Shown piece by piece: positions 12,355 to 25,059 of a stretch of DNA of 64,000 nucleotides. The notes under the pieces were generated by a model. That model did not search any database, was not told the DNA's origin, and saw nothing but the letters and a program-made list of their open reading frames with translations. Origin of the DNA: Aspidiotus rigidus (lineage: Eukaryota > Arthropoda > Insecta > Hemiptera > Diaspididae); assembly GCA_035079385.1 (NCBI GenBank), contig JAVHKY010000030.1, positions 1,674,001 to 1,738,000 on the forward strand. The letters run 5' to 3'. The translations under genes and the position numbers were made by a program. Within the stretch, counting starts at the first letter, position 1, and the number at the start of each line of letters is the position of its first letter.

Positions 12355-12804
12355 CTATATAGAATTGAGTCGCGAGTCACTACAGAGATTCTTAGACAGT
12401 GAACCTTTGGAGCAGGAGTATAAGATTTCCCATGTTATTTTTTCAAAAGCGTGTTGCGACTTTAGGCAATGTTTTGCCATTGCTGAATTGTGAGGCCTGT
12501 TTGTGTCAAAAGCTGTGCGATGATCGGAGAGACGTGAAGAAAATGCTCTACCGGTTTGCCCGATGTTGAGCACGAGAGTTTGAGGGTTGGAGTCTTTTAA
12601 GTTTAGGAGTCAGTTGAGCGTAGTGACAAGACGCAATATAGCTTGATATCCATATTTTTTAAGAATGGTTGCCAACCTATTCAAGTGGAATCCGTAAAAA
12701 GGGAGGTTAATCCATTTGTTGCACTCGGTCTCAGTCAGAGGATTCGGTTGCTGATGATTAGCCTGAGAGGTTAATAACAGTTTGAGACTTTTCTTCCTCA
12801 CCAT
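12355..12804 (-). pseudogene. Penelope-like element relic with GIY-YIG fragment
   Basis: The 12804-12610 frame contains ECNKWINLPFYG, then NRLATILKKYGYQ. This corresponds to the linker before the endonuclease in Penelope-like elements (compare WISLPFLGKFSQQLGRALRPFG in the copy at 43 kb). The 12573-12355 frame continues with NIGQTGRAFSSRLSDHR and a conserved H...KH pair, which is the core of a GIY-YIG endonuclease with its first Tyr motif lost. The RT part is absent. It is a lineage distinct from the 43-kb and 63-kb copies and clearly inactive. Confidence 0.75.
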
Positions 12805-12959
12805 TTTAGGTACATCGATGTGGAGACCGTCAGAATTTTTTCAAGACCCACTTCCGAAAATGAAAAGAAGAACGACGATATTTTTTACAACCACCTCTAA
12901 ATAGTTCAATGGTCGGAATTTTTCCAAGACCCACTTCCGAAAAGAAAAAAAATAGAAAG

Positions 12960-13063
12960 ATGACATATAGATATCAACATCAGTGACGTCATAAGCTCGT
13001 GAGATTATATCTATCCATGACGCCGCCTGTGGCGTCATCCGCATTCATGACGCCATCATCTTA

Positions 13064-13101
<38 letters not shown>

Positions 13102-13330
13102 TACACTCCTCTATTCTTGGATCACTCACTGTGTTCGAAAGCGACGTTATGAATGCTGATGACGTCACAACCAGCTGCCATGGATAGTTATGACGTCAGA
13201 AGCTAATAACGCCACCAGCTTGGGTTTTCTCTCTTTCTCTACTCTCGTGATTACTCACTCCGCTCGTAAGGCACCCAACAGTCTCCATTATTCTAAGTCA
13301 CCGGGTCACGGCTGATGACATCATACTTGC
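12960..13330. repeat. Repeat block with TGACGTCA palindromes and a (CT)n tract
   Basis: CRE-like TGACGTCA octamers occur near 12984, 13160 and 13192, with related TGACGCC words between. A pure CT dinucleotide run covers 13066-13098. Part of the block ('TGATGACATCATACTTG' and neighbours) recurs at about 51.1-51.3 kb, so the block is a dispersed repeat rather than a local regulatory cluster. Confidence 0.6.
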
Positions 13331-13499
13331 AGGTTTCAATATTGGAGTACTTCTCGTTAGCTTCCATTATACGGGGATAAACAGTATAAGAACAGGTTCC
13401 CTGCCTCCCCTCATTCAATTTCGTTAAAGGACCGTGAGTTTTAATATATAAATGTCTATGTTTGGGTCGTTTCTCGGTTTTTGAATTAAAGGCCAATTG

Positions 13500-14480
13500 C
13501 TGACTTTTAAAATCATGTCTAGGGTTCCTTTCCGGATAACTCGTGCGCGTGGTATGAACCCGAAAATTTCGGAATTAGGGGCCAGGATTCGGGAAACTTC
13601 AGGAGAGACATATTTAGGGGATTCGCAAATTTGAGAATTAGGGGCTAGGGTTCAGGAAACTTTAGGAAAGACAAAGTTGTCAGAATTCCGATCGATGCTC
13701 GCTACCAAAATCAAAAAATTCTCGATAAAATATTTGCTTCGAGCATGGCACGAAGTGAACCACGAGTTTTCAATAATTTTTGGATAGGGACCTGTTTTAT
13801 AGGAGGGAGGCTTATTTGGCAGAAATATTCGCCGTCCTTCCGGAAAGTAAGATTTTGAGAGGTTGGGGGCTCTGATTTTACGATTTTCGAGTCGTGTAGT
13901 CTAAGGAAAAGAGTAATTTCCACGTCCAAGTGACATTGACCTAATTGAGAAACTCGAAAATATTTTCAGATTAAATCCCTAGGCAGGAGTACTTGGAAAA
14001 ATTTTGAGCACCGATCGTGACGACATTAGAAGTTTGGGAAAATTTTTTAGCTCCATGAAAAATTTACCTATGTGGATTGGAACGTCATCGGAGGATTCGA
14101 AGAGAATTTCCATTAATCACTATCGTGAAAGGATATCAAAAAGTTCGACCTTTGATCAGAACTTCATAACATCACGAAAATTTTCTGCCTGAATCCTATA
14201 CTAGAGGAGGTTCCCGGAAAAATCTCAAGTCATGATCTTTTCGGAAAGATGGACCTAAAGAAACCCACATCCGCGGATTGAGCTAGACCCAGTTAGGGAC
14301 TTCAAGTTGAAAAATTTCAACTCAAAATTAGGAGTGAAGAGGAAACTGCTTATCAGACAAATGGAACTTGGAAAAATTTCGACTCGAGAATGAAGGGGGC
14401 AGGTGATAAGGATTTAGAAAAATCCAAGAGCGATATATCCACAAAACGTTGGACTTCAAAAAAATCTCAGTGAGATCAGT
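13500..14480. repeat. Dispersed low-complexity repeat relics
   Basis: A 'GGAATTAGGGGCCAGGATTCGGGAAACTTCAGG'-type segment is tandemly doubled at 13560-13670 and recurs at 51.41-51.48 kb. At 13788 a reverse 'AGGGACCTGTTTTAT' tip and an 'AATATTCGCCGTCC' phrase match the fold-back family of 7.6 kb. 'TTGGAAAAATTTCGACTC' phrases follow at 14.0-14.4 kb. No gene is seen, and 14480-15990 is plain AT-rich DNA. Confidence 0.5.
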
Positions 14481-15994
14481 TTCTGGCAGCCTGTAATTAT
14501 ACGATTTCCGAAGAGGTAAAGACACAGATTTTACCAATATGGTTCTTTTCTTCAAAATTTCGTTCAACTTAAGAAGAATTTTTAACAAACATTGGTGACT
14601 AAAACATTGAGTTCTGATGGCTCATAAAGATTTTGAACTACGAGAACTGGAATTAAATTTTGCTGTTATTCAGTATTATTTTGTTTGCATTTTACTATAT
14701 TTTCATTTTTCGTCCGATGCATCTATATGTTTTTACGAGTAAACTGATATTAATTAAATATACAAATACGAGTACATAAGTTATTCTGAAGTTCCTCAAA
14801 ACTTTGAGTGTGCGGGACTTATGCCAAAATAAATAAGACAAAAAAGATTTTTTCACCTCAATTTGTTCATCAATGGTCTCAATTATGAAAACTAATCACA
14901 TTAATTATTAAAATCAATTTTTGCAAATAAAACTAGATTTATTGATTTTTTTTTTGTCATTGTATTTGTACATAATCTAATGTGTTTTTTCGTGTTAGAA
15001 AATACAATATTATGTCTTTTTGTGATTTCATTTCTTTGTAGTACCTAGGTATCATTGATGTTGATGTTTTTCTCTGTTTCGTGTGTATTATAATATCTAA
15101 CCGGTAACGATAAGTTGAAGTTATCATAGGTAATGATGTCTCATGTTGAACGAGTCTAACCATATTATTTTGATGTTTGAATAAACGAATTAAATGTTTT
15201 GAAAACTAATTTATTCGAAAATATGATTGGGCGTTACTCTGTACCGCGTGATTCAAAACTTCGGCCTCGCTGCAATGATCGACACGTTAATCCACTTTTT
15301 CTGAACTTAGTTCGGAAACGGTATATCGTTTCTTCAAGTTATTCATTAACACATCAGAAAACGATATTACAAGTAAGTGTGATCCGTCAAGACAATGCGG
15401 GGAACCAAATTAAAATGGTATATTATGATAGTCTTAATTAACGGGTTTCGACGCTATTATACAGAAGGTGTCAAAAATGGTCAATGTGGGCGTGAGCAGC
15501 GCTGATGAAATTGTACCCAGCAATTTGTAAAGACTTAATAAGTCGGTACTCTTTAATGATAAACTTGATAGAGAAAATCGTATAGTCTCAGGAACATATT
15601 CGTAATGAAGGATTTTAATCCGCGGTTGAAATAATTCCTTCTTCGTTGGCTAATTCAAGAATTCGTCATATTACACGTCCGCATCTAAGAAAGATTTCCA
15701 AAAATTGTGATTCTTAGAGTCCTGAATTTGAATAGTAATCGATTTTTCAGTTTCTGTTTCGATATTATGCTTCCAAGGATTACCTACTATGTATTTTGTG
15801 CGAAGAGTGGTAAAAAATAGGTAGTAAAGTTGCCCTTGAGGAACAGAAGAAGCTAAGAAAAAAAGAAAAAGATTGAGAAATCGAGAAATTATTAGCTTGA
15901 CTTGGTTACAACACAGTTTTAGAAAATTTATACTTCATTGAGGATAACAAAAAAACTACTTGAACCATACTCAGAAAATGAGACTAGGTCCATA

Positions 15995-18900
15995 TTATCC
16001 GACTCGTGGAACTGTTTCATTCCATTTTTTCAATGCATCTGTATTTATTGTCTCGATCGTCCATTTCTGCATCGTGGATTTTTTCTCACATTTTTCCACG
16101 TACACCGTTCTTGTCGGTAGGTTATAAGCTAGGCATCGTTCCCCTTTGACACCAAACTGAATTTGTTGCCTTTCCTGAAAAAAAAGCGACACCTATACCT
16201 TTGCACGTTTTGTTTCAAAATTTCATCCCAAAATATCAATTTTACGACTTACCAAATTGTACCTCCATAATTGATTTCCTAAAGCTCGATGACAATGGTA
16301 CAAGCGGACGCGAGCTTTGGCGGAGTATTGATCCGAAAGGTCCAAACAATCGTAAGTTCCGCGTACTTCAATATTTTTCTTCCAAGATAGGAGAAATTTC
16401 TGCTTAGACGGAATTTTAGTAACAAAATTAGAGTTTATCAGCTCAGCTGATTAATTTTTCCAGACTAAGACCTTACCTGCCGATGATCTTTATCATCTGT
16501 TGAGGAACAATTGCGTAATTCTACTCTTTGATCACTTTTGGTCGCAGTTAAACATAGTTGAGCATCGAGAAATGGTTTTATCTGCAATCATTTCACACGG
16601 TGGTTCTAAATATCGTACGTTTTTTGGGGATTGAATTCTGGTACATGCTTTGGAATTCGTTTCGGATTTAGGATCGTCTCTTCACGGGCGTGGATTAATT
16701 AGGGGAGCCAGCCCTCCCCAATTTCATTTTCCTCCCAAAATATGAAACGCTGTCCAAGAATTATTGGTTTTTCTGGATATAGAAAATATGTCTCTAGCCC
16801 CCCCCCCCCCCCCCCAAGCTAAACCTGACCTTGCCTTTAGGAATTGAAGCTGTTTGTGCGTCACTTAGATATAAAAAGTTGAAAAGTAATAAAAGTATAA
16901 TTAAGAAGTTTATTTTAATGATTACCTCTCTTGCGCTCAAGATATTTCATGATTTGTATTTATAAACATTTAAGAGTCCCGATCAATCTCCAGAACCTTA
17001 TTCTGCCTGCCTACCTTGCCTGAGCCGTAATCAGGAGGATCAATGAGAGGATGCTTCTCCACAATATCAAAAGCTATATTCTCCATATACCATTTGAAAG
17101 GTTTGCAATTCAGTCTCTGACGTAAGTCGCGTTGCTCAGTCAGATCTCCGGGATCGATCGATTTGTAGTGCCACATCCGCTTATAAATGTACTCAGCGTA
17201 CTCGTCCATCCACACATCAGCTATCCTTCGAAGATTCTACATAGATCCCAAAATTATATGCGTGAATAAAAAACTTTGCAAGTTGGAACAAAACAGGAAA
17301 TATGGTCATTGATATCAGCTGATGATTAGAGAAGCACTCACCCTTCCAAGGTAATTACCAACCCCATCCGGTTTCTCAAAAGGTTGCCCATTTTCTCGGA
17401 AGAGATGTGCCACCCGGCTGCACGGAACGTCCAGCAAAGCGCCGCCGCAAAGCCAAAGTTTAAAAGATAGCTCAAACTGTTCACCACCCCATAGCTGCAA
17501 TCCCCGATCGTAAGCTCCCAACTCCCAAAAATAACGACTAGATATAGCGAAGGCGCATCCAACCATGACCGGACTTCTGTAAGAGCAGTCAGTAGATAGG
17601 AAAAGTCAGTGAATTAAAGTCTAATTTCTATACAATATACTGAACGTACTTCAATGGTTTGGTTGGATTCAGTTTGTCTTCCGATAACAAGGATTTAGTT
17701 CCCCAAGTGAAAGTCCAGTCAAATATATTTCGCAATGCTTGTCCTACTCCACGAATAGCAAACGTCTTCGTGTCGATAATATCAACAACTGGACAAACGC
17801 ATGTCTTGTAATTTTCAGCAATCGGCTCTGTTTCAAGAACAAGAAATTTATCTTTGTGAAAATGTAATAAAGTAGCAGCAAATGACAATTTAACTCTCAG
17901 TTATCTTTGTCTTACACAGAAAATACATCAACGCCACTGATATCTTCATTTCTCTGGTTTATAGTTTTCTTTTTTTTATTTGCACTTTTCAATGGGCAGT
18001 AAAGTTGTAGAAAAACATTTTACTGTTTCACCTTCGAAAACTTTAGGGGAATTTCAGATGAACGCACTCATTCAAACTTTACCCAAAATGTAGGTTTTGA
18101 TTCCTCCAACAATACATGACGCAAGAAAAATATTCTTTGTGTTCCAGTAAACGTAGGGATTTGCACTCGTGGTGGGGCGACACATACCTTCCTCCGATAA
18201 ATAAGAGCGGTCTTAGCGACTCATATTAATATTCGAGGTGTTTTTCTTCATTTATTCAAATTCTTTTTTCCGATTCAAGGAGACCTTTTCGTTTCTAACC
18301 GTTAATAATATCTTAGGTAACAGGTCATCAATCTCCATGTAGCTTCGCTTGTCAATTCACCTGAATACCGAAATACCATCCGACATTCAATCGACCTTAC
18401 CCAATAATGGCGGGAGCCAATTGACATTTGTCTCTAAATTGGAATCTAAAAAGACTAAAACTTCTCCAGTCGCATTGCGAGCACCAAGCATTCTGGCTGT
18501 CATCAACCCCTTTCGGGGGAGAGGAATGCGTAAGACTCGTACTTTCGGTAGATTACGCGCTAAATACTCGTCTAGCTGTTCTTTCATTTGCGCTGAAAAA
18601 TGAAATTAGTCAAATTATTGTCGACCTCGACGTCAAATTCGATAGTTTTTCACAGAACAAAAGGTTGCGGTTGTATCGATGAAATTAAAAAAAAAAATTA
18701 CGTTCAGTACTACCATCATCGACTATAATTACTTCCTTCAGTAGATCTTCTGGTGAACGATTGACGATGCTGTATAGGGCACGTATTAATACAGACCAGT
18801 GCTCGTTATGACATGGTATAATCACACTTGCTGTTGGAAGATGGCGACGGTACGCTATACTCGAACATCTGGAAGAATACTTTTGAAATCAATTACGGTG

Positions 18901-21900
18901 ATTGGTTATAATTTCTACTAACTCACCCTCCCCCCTCAATGGATGGTCGAAATGTACTGCAGATTCTCCTAGTTTGGTGTTTCGGTCATAGTTCTACCCC
19001 TCTTACCTTTCCGTTTCACTCACAATTCAATGGTCGTGATTTTTTAAAGTCATTTTCTCAATGTACCATAAAGCTCTGTGATTAGAACGACAAATACTAC
19101 AACGAGTAAATGAATAGCCCAGGTTTCTCTGACGTCAAACAGCTAATAACGATGAGCAAAACTACCCATCTCATTGATCCAAATGACAACTGATAAGGTG
19201 ACTCTCGTAAGAATAACATGGGGTCGCCATGCGATTTTCGATAAAATTGTTAAATTTACGGCTCATGTTAAATTGAAGTTTTAATCGATAAAATTACAAA
19301 CACCGTATTTAAATTACAAGAGCGAAGTTCAAAAAAAAAACATTCTATGACTGGATTATGACAATGACATACAGATGGACCCTTCTGGTTACATTCCTCA
19401 TTTCCCAAGGTGGATTAAATTTTGTCCATTATGAAGGAAAAAAAATATTTCTCAGCTTTTACTCGTACACCTTGTGGCAGTTGTGCGTTTCACTTCAAAA
19501 TTTTTTGATTGCCGTGAACTTACTGGTACACCTCTCCTCTACATATGACCCATACAAGTTTGACTTTTTCCTCGCCAAATAAAGCTTCCTGCATACAATC
19601 AATACAAAAACCTAAAATAGGGTATCCGAACACTGTCCTGAATTGTGGTGAAAGGGCGGAGGACAGTGAATTGTTTGGTGTTATAAAGGAGATTCTCAAC
19701 TACAGATTTGACTCCATCAACCTCACTCCAGCATTCATAGTCTTGCCAAAATAGTGCCACTACATGAAATTCTGTTTTTTTGGAGAATCACTCATGTATA
19801 GCTAGATGGTTAGAATTTTTCCCATTTCGTAATGTAGGTCAGAGGACTCACCCCTTGAGAACCACAATTTTCCAGCGGATCCGGACTTCCTACGAAATCC
19901 GAGCCAGGAAAATATTTCCCTGATAGGGTATATAGAAAGGAAACGTGTGGTGTTTGAAACATTGCGTATTTGGCTCATTGGAGGGTCTAACCCAATTGGT
20001 GTACAAAGCATTGCATCTTCAGTTACTTGAAGGGGCTATCCTAATACTGGTCATATCATAGAACAGGTTCCCTGCGTAACCTCCTTTAACATCCTTTTTC
20101 TATGGGGGATTTTTTGAAAAATTTGCCGTTTAACGTCCGTCATCTGACCAAAATGGCCATAGAAAAATTTTGCTGCGTTTTCCAAATTTATTTGTCTATT
20201 TTATTTATTTATTTATTTATTTATTTATCTATTTATTTATTTATTTATTCATTCATTCATTCATTCATTCATTCAATTACTTCATTCATTTATTTATTGT
20301 ATTAATTTATTTAGTTTCTTTCTTTCTTTATATGATAGGATGGGGACTTGAAAAGAAATTTCTACTTTCAACCCATAATTGAGGCTTCCTTGACGATGTT
20401 AAACAAGGAACGCGGGGAACCTCTTCTATAGGTCAAATTTGTTTTAGTAATGAGATTTATAGACCTAGAGGGGAAATCACTAGCACTAGGGGAGTGTGGA
20501 ACTGAATTGAGAAAACGCCAATTTCCATAATATTATATTATGACAAGAATTAAAATTTTTCAAGTACTTCTCATCACATATAGAAAGAGAGAAAGAAACT
20601 AAATAAATGAATAAATAAATAAATAAATAAATAAATAAGTGAATGAATAAACAAATAAATAAAAATAAGCAAAATTTTTCTAAATTCATTTTGCCAGACG
20701 TTGTACGGCGGATGGAAAATTATTTTAAAAAATACCATAGAAAAGGGCATTTGTTAATATTTGACAGGACTTTGAAAAATTCTTATTTTCAGGCTACTTA
20801 CACCATGATACAAGGGGCTCAGGAAAACTTAAGAATCTTAAACATTTGGGGGCGTCCATAAATTACGTGAGGAATTTTTTGGTGGGAGACCGTCCTCACG
20901 TAATTTTTTCTCACAAAAATACATTCTAGAATATTGCTAAACTGGCTTAAATTTAATAAGAACTAGTTCTTTTTGAAGAGGTACTAAATGTGATCAAGAA
21001 AAGTACGTTTTCTCAATAGATCAACGCGGTTAAGCACAGATAAACGTACTTAAAGCAAAAAATACACATTTGGGAAAATCTCACGCGAGATAAGGGGGGA
21101 GGGGGTCACGGAAAATCTCACGATATCTCACTAAGGGAGGTCGAAAAATCACAAAATCGACGCCCCCTTTCAAATTGAATCCCAATATGTACCATTACCA
21201 ATTCAACCCATTGAATAGGTTTCCTGCATTTCTCGTTCAACTTCTTTAGGGAAGCCGTAATTTTTCAAGTCCCTCTCTTATCATATATAGCTCGAGAGTC
21301 AAAATCTCATAGAACAGGTTCCTGCTCCCATGTCTTAGCGCGTTTGTTTGTCGAAAACCAGCCCCCATGTTGACGAAATATGTGAAAAATCACAAGCGCA
21401 AATTCTTAATAATTTAGTTTTTGTAGACATATTCATCACAAATTTCAAAATTAAATATTTATATATTTTCAATTGGTGTGCCGCGAAAAATTGTTATCAT
21501 CTGAAATGTGCCGTCACCTCAAAAAGGTTGAAAACCACTGTCTTAGGTAGATACCTCCAAAAAACACTCATTTAGTGCATCAAGGAAATGTTTTTAAGTC
21601 CCTTTAGCTCATTATGAAAATTTTGAAAGTCGACATCTAAGCGTCGAAACGTCAATAAATTCGTTTTTACGTTTATGTAGTATTTACTGTGCGAGGAGAG
21701 CTGAAACCGTGTTCTCCTTGATTTAATAACATATTAAATTTCTACGCAAGAAAAAAATTCCATTTACTTTGAAATTCCCTTAGCTTATACTACGGTTTCT
21801 CCCGTAAAACAGGTATTCTTTTTCTTCGTCTCTCATTATTTCCTTATCTAATCTATTTTAGCGGAGTTCTTATCTGTAACTAATATTGTTTACCCTTTTG

Positions 21901-22936
21901 GTCGTGTATCCGGCATAGATCGTTCGACGGAAACGTAATCACTTAAGCATCCGTTGTATCCAATTTTCTTCACAATTTCATCTTTATCGCATTTAGTTCT
22001 ATCATAATTCGGAGGAAAAGTGGCCGGTTTGCCTTGTTCTCCGTTTCCTGCGCATAGTTTGGAAATAAATTTTTCAGAAGATGAATACACTACTTACAAA
22101 AAATCTTCTTTGGGTACTCACCCGTTTTTCTATTTTCCTTACGAATGAAGTCTATGTCGTGCCAGTCAATTTTTTCGAGTAAATCGAATTTTTTCTTATT
22201 ATCAATAACTAGAAATGGGAGATGTTCTCATTAGGTATTCCTTTTATTTAGAACAGATCCATTTATCACCAACCTTTTTGTTCTGGTTCTTCGTTACGTG
22301 CGACCACATTCTCAACCAGTTCAAACTCAATCAGAGTTGTACTTCCAATTTCATTCCCTAATACGAATGCAAAAATATGGACAAAATTTATTGTCAGCGA
22401 TATTCGATTAATTCAGGGGTGGCAACTTCTATACAGTCCGTGTAACAAATACTACAGGTGTGCAGCGCCGCTACACATGAGCGAATTTGTTTTTTTTTTT
22501 TAATATTAACATGACAAAAATATTTGAAAAGTTTTTTTTTTTTTTTCAAAAATTATTTTTAGTTTGCTACACATGGGATTTTGAAAAGTTGCTGCCTTTG
22601 GATTACATATTTACAAGTTTACTCAATCAAGCAAAGGGGGTTTGAAGAAAAATGCTTCCTTGTGCGCATGACATCTCAGGTCCGATCATATGTTTTTCGT
22701 TGTCTCATAATCTCCCCTCCCTCCCTTAATAAAACAATATTCAGTTTAGCGTAAAAGAACTCACCTCTGTGATCGTCTTCTTCATTTAGATGCCTCCAAT
22801 TCTGAGGTCCAAGAGTGGATGATTCTGCCCGCTTTGATTTGTAAAAATAAAGAAAACCTATCCAGACCAGGAACGCGTAAAATAATAATAACAACAATAT
22901 TACCAAACGATTTGAGTTTCGTCTAAAAATTTTCAT
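15995..22936 (-). CDS. Polypeptide N-acetylgalactosaminyltransferase, GALNT10/Pgant6-like, 12 exons, DxH motif altered
   Basis: Exons in transcript order: 22936-22765, 22357-22274, 22208-22122, 22047-21894, 18868-18714, 18592-18401, 17827-17650, 17576-17342, 17236-17015, 16581-16477, 16378-16253, 16174-15995. All junctions are GT-AG and in phase, giving 629 residues (GALNT10 is about 600). The family adds GalNAc to Ser/Thr in the Golgi lumen to start mucin-type O-glycans. Visible parts: a cytoplasmic tail, a membrane anchor at about 11-31, the stem, DWHD...[18 protein letters not shown] and VIIVDDG (glycosyltransferase A fold), WGGE at 370-373 and H398 in RVAHLFR, then [12 protein letters not shown] ricin-type lectin domain runs from about 494 to 629 (CLTA, GNQLWRY, QKW). 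The metal site normally reading D-x-H is D267-S-N269, and the usual following Cys is Leu, so catalysis may be impaired. I chose the ATG at 22936 over an in-frame GTG at 22945. The exon 11 acceptor is the least certain junction. Confidence 0.92.
20195..20330. repeat. Tetranucleotide microsatellites in GALNT intron
   Basis: A (TTTA)n tract and then an (ATTC)n tract occupy about 20197-20300. An (AATA)n tract lies at about 20600-20662. All are in the 3-kb intron between exons 4 and 5 of the GalNAc-transferase gene. The apparent open frames here are translations of the repeats. Confidence 0.85.
21230..21320. repeat. Copy of the AACAGGTTCC dispersed family
   Basis: Phrases 'CTTCTTTAGGGAAGCC', 'CAAGTCCCTCTCTTATCATA', 'TATAGCTCGAGAGTC' and 'AGAACAGGTTCCTG' appear in the same order as in copies near 0.25, 7.8 and 59.3 kb. 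The copy lies in the large GALNT intron. Confidence 0.55.
21475..21546. mobile_element. hAT-type MITE terminus
   Basis: The segment ending AAAAAGGTTGAAAACCACTG near 21541, preceded by 'GTGTGCCGCGAAAAA', matches the generic tip of hAT non-autonomous elements. In reverse it starts CAGTGGTTTTCAACC and is followed by a GCGGCACAC motif. The other end is not evident, so borders and target duplication are unresolved. Confidence 0.45.
22414..22600. mobile_element. 187-bp hAT-type MITE in GALNT intron 1
   Basis: It begins CAGGGGTGGCAACTTCTA and ends with the approximate inverse, AAAAGTTGCTGCCTTTG. The 8-base flanks are GATTAATT (left) and GATTACAT (right), a target duplication matching at six of eight positions. 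Inner terminal sequence (TGTAACAAATACTAC against GTTTGCTACACATGG in reverse) also pairs. Length, CAGGGG tip and 8-bp duplication fit hAT non-autonomous elements. It lies between exons 1 and 2 of the GalNAc-transferase and leaves the splice sites intact. Confidence 0.6.
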
Positions 22937-23960
22937 CTCCGACACTCTACTTCAACGGCGTATAAAATGACAAAGAATCTACGACCCTTCAAAAGTTTTT
23001 TTTAGCACGAGTATTGGTCTAAGCTTTGATTAATATTATACTATAGGCTAAGTACCCTGCTTCATAAAATTTGGTAGAATTCTGGAATACACGAGCACGG
23101 GCCAACATACGACATAAGTTATTAAGATAAGAAAATAACACTTAAACGAACATAATAATTCCCGGAAAGATATTTCTAATTTCATTATACAGCCTACCAG
23201 CCGTGTATGCGAGACCATCGTTGACAATGTATAATATTACAAAAACGTAACATCGGCTAGAATTTATTTGATAAATGAAATAGAAGTATTTCATGATGAC
23301 GCGAGTATATTTGTAAAACAATACCAACGACCAACAGAATACTGAAAGACGGTAGAAAATTATCAACTTACTCGTACGTTAAACAATTGAGCATAAACTT
23401 CGAATATTTTTATCTTGACAGCACCATACCAACTATTTGAATGATATATAAAAAATTTTTATCCGTGAAAGGGTTACGAGTAAGATTAGGAATAACATCA
23501 TCCTCAGCAAAAGATGACTTACTACATCATACGTTTCCGTTGGTGCGGACACACCCCCTTTTGCAGTAAAAAAAAAACTAAACAATAAATGCAGAAATTT
23601 TCTTGAAGTATAAAAGTCTTCTTTGCTTTTAAGATATGTTTTATCTTGTATAAGGTCCGTCCGAATCATGGGGTAACGAGTTTTCATGAAAACTTTTTCA
23701 GCAGTGTTTCTTATTTCTGTTAATCTTATCTCAGTTCACTGTAGTACACTAACCTTGAATGGTCTGCGTCATTGTGAACTGCTGCGCTTCTACACAGACG
23801 ACCGAATGATAAAATAAAGCATCAATTTCATACCGACCTTCGGTTAGATATTATATTTTTACAATCGTGCGTTTATATTCGATTTTTTATGATTCCATTT
23901 CGAATTGAGATTCTATAAAGAGCTTACAACGATGGTTCAACGACAGAATTCCATAAGTTT
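22937..23960. other. 5' flank of the GALNT gene, nothing else recognised
   Basis: This should hold the promoter and 5'UTR of the minus-strand GalNAc-transferase. I find no clear TATA box or initiator. The open frames are short and AT-driven. Confidence 0.35.
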
Positions 23961-24300
23961 GACATGTTTCATACGTCTCTACTCTGACCTCCTCCCTCAT
24001 CTCGAGATTTGCGTCTGTCCGTCTTTCTGTACGACCATGACCTAAGGACTTGGAAGAAAATTTGGCTAACCTCTCGGCTACATCCTAGACTTGCGTCCTT
24101 ACGGTTTTCTCCTAGTATACTAGCTTTATACTAGGCTTGGCCATAAAGTCTACTAGAGATCTAGGCTACTTTTAACATGTTTCATATCCTTGCTCTGACC
24201 TTCCTACCTATTTCCGAAATTTGCGTCCATGCGTCCAGGTATACAACCATGACCTTCCTTGTATACTAGCTTTACATCAGACTAGGCCTACCCAACCTAT
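23960..24300. repeat. Duplicated dispersed repeat
   Basis: A segment beginning ACATGTTTCATACG and running through 'CTCTGACC...GATTTGCGTC' and 'GTATACTAGCTTTA' occurs at about 23965-24150 and again at about 24175-24290. The first part recurs at 38163-38225, inside intron 1 of the secreted-protein gene. From 24300 to 24480 there are GGCCCGC-containing sequences of hAT-MITE type. Confidence 0.55.
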
Positions 24301-24529
24301 GGTGTGCAGGCCAAATCTGGCCCGCGAAGACCCTGATGAAAAGAGTAGACAAATTATATGACGGAGACAAGAAAAACTTTCCTTCATTAAAAATCAGAAA
24401 AATTGGCCCGCCTCGTTTTGTAGCAAACTCAATGTAGCCCGCGACATGAAAAAAAGTTGAGAATACCTATACTAGACCTACACATATACAATATACCAGT
24501 CTAATGGAGACAGCGCTGGGAGGTCAATA

Positions 24530-24790
24530 GATCGATAGGGTCACCCATACCCGGTACTATCGCTGGAACTCAAGCCCAATTCCACAGCCTTCACGCTGCA
24601 GCCCTGTAAGCCAAGCGGCATGGTCGGGTGGCGACTAATGTGGATGGACGCAGGAGAAGGAAAACACCATATTAAGAAGAAAGAACTCTGATGCTTAAAC
24701 TCAGCCAAAGTCCTCAAAAAAAAAAAAAAAAAAATTTCTGGCATAGCCAAATAAATGAAGATCATGTTTCATGTCTTTTATATTTTATCA
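24530..24790 (+). mobile_element. Retroposon 3' end with poly(A)
   Basis: A GC-richer segment (about 24545-24715) ends in an A-run at about 24718-24735. It is followed by 'TTTCTGGCATAGCCAAATAAATGAAGATCATG'. A near-identical phrase is found at 48.50-48.53 kb and, inverted, at about 27.22-27.28 kb, so this is a dispersed retroelement tail. I cannot assign it to a LINE family or a SINE. Confidence 0.45.
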
Positions 24791-25059
24791 GTCTTCTTGA
24801 AATATTTTAGTCTAGGCTTCTACTAGGTCAAGTGTTCGTGAGATGTTACCCGTTTACCACCTTACCTATCTTGGTGTCGTATAAGTCTTGTATGAGAAAT
24901 ATTTTCAGGTATCACCCATTGTGGGTGTTGTATTACAATGCTATGAGAAAATTCAAGTCTTGTATAAGAAATATGAGGTATCGCCTTTATGAGAAATATT
25001 TTGAGGTATCGACTTTCGTGGGGCGAACGGTGAGAGAAAAGACATGAAACATTTCAAAA

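Noticed and set aside
16970..17014. Reading exon 9 of the GalNAc-transferase through to a stop, giving a lectin-less enzyme
   Set aside because: A good GTAGGC donor lies at 17014, and three in-phase lectin exons follow downstream. The read-through form may be an unspliced variant but is not needed.
17338..17562. Second frame overlapping GalNAc-transferase exon 8
   Set aside because: It is a frame-shifted shadow of the exon. The other frame carries WGGE and matches the family.
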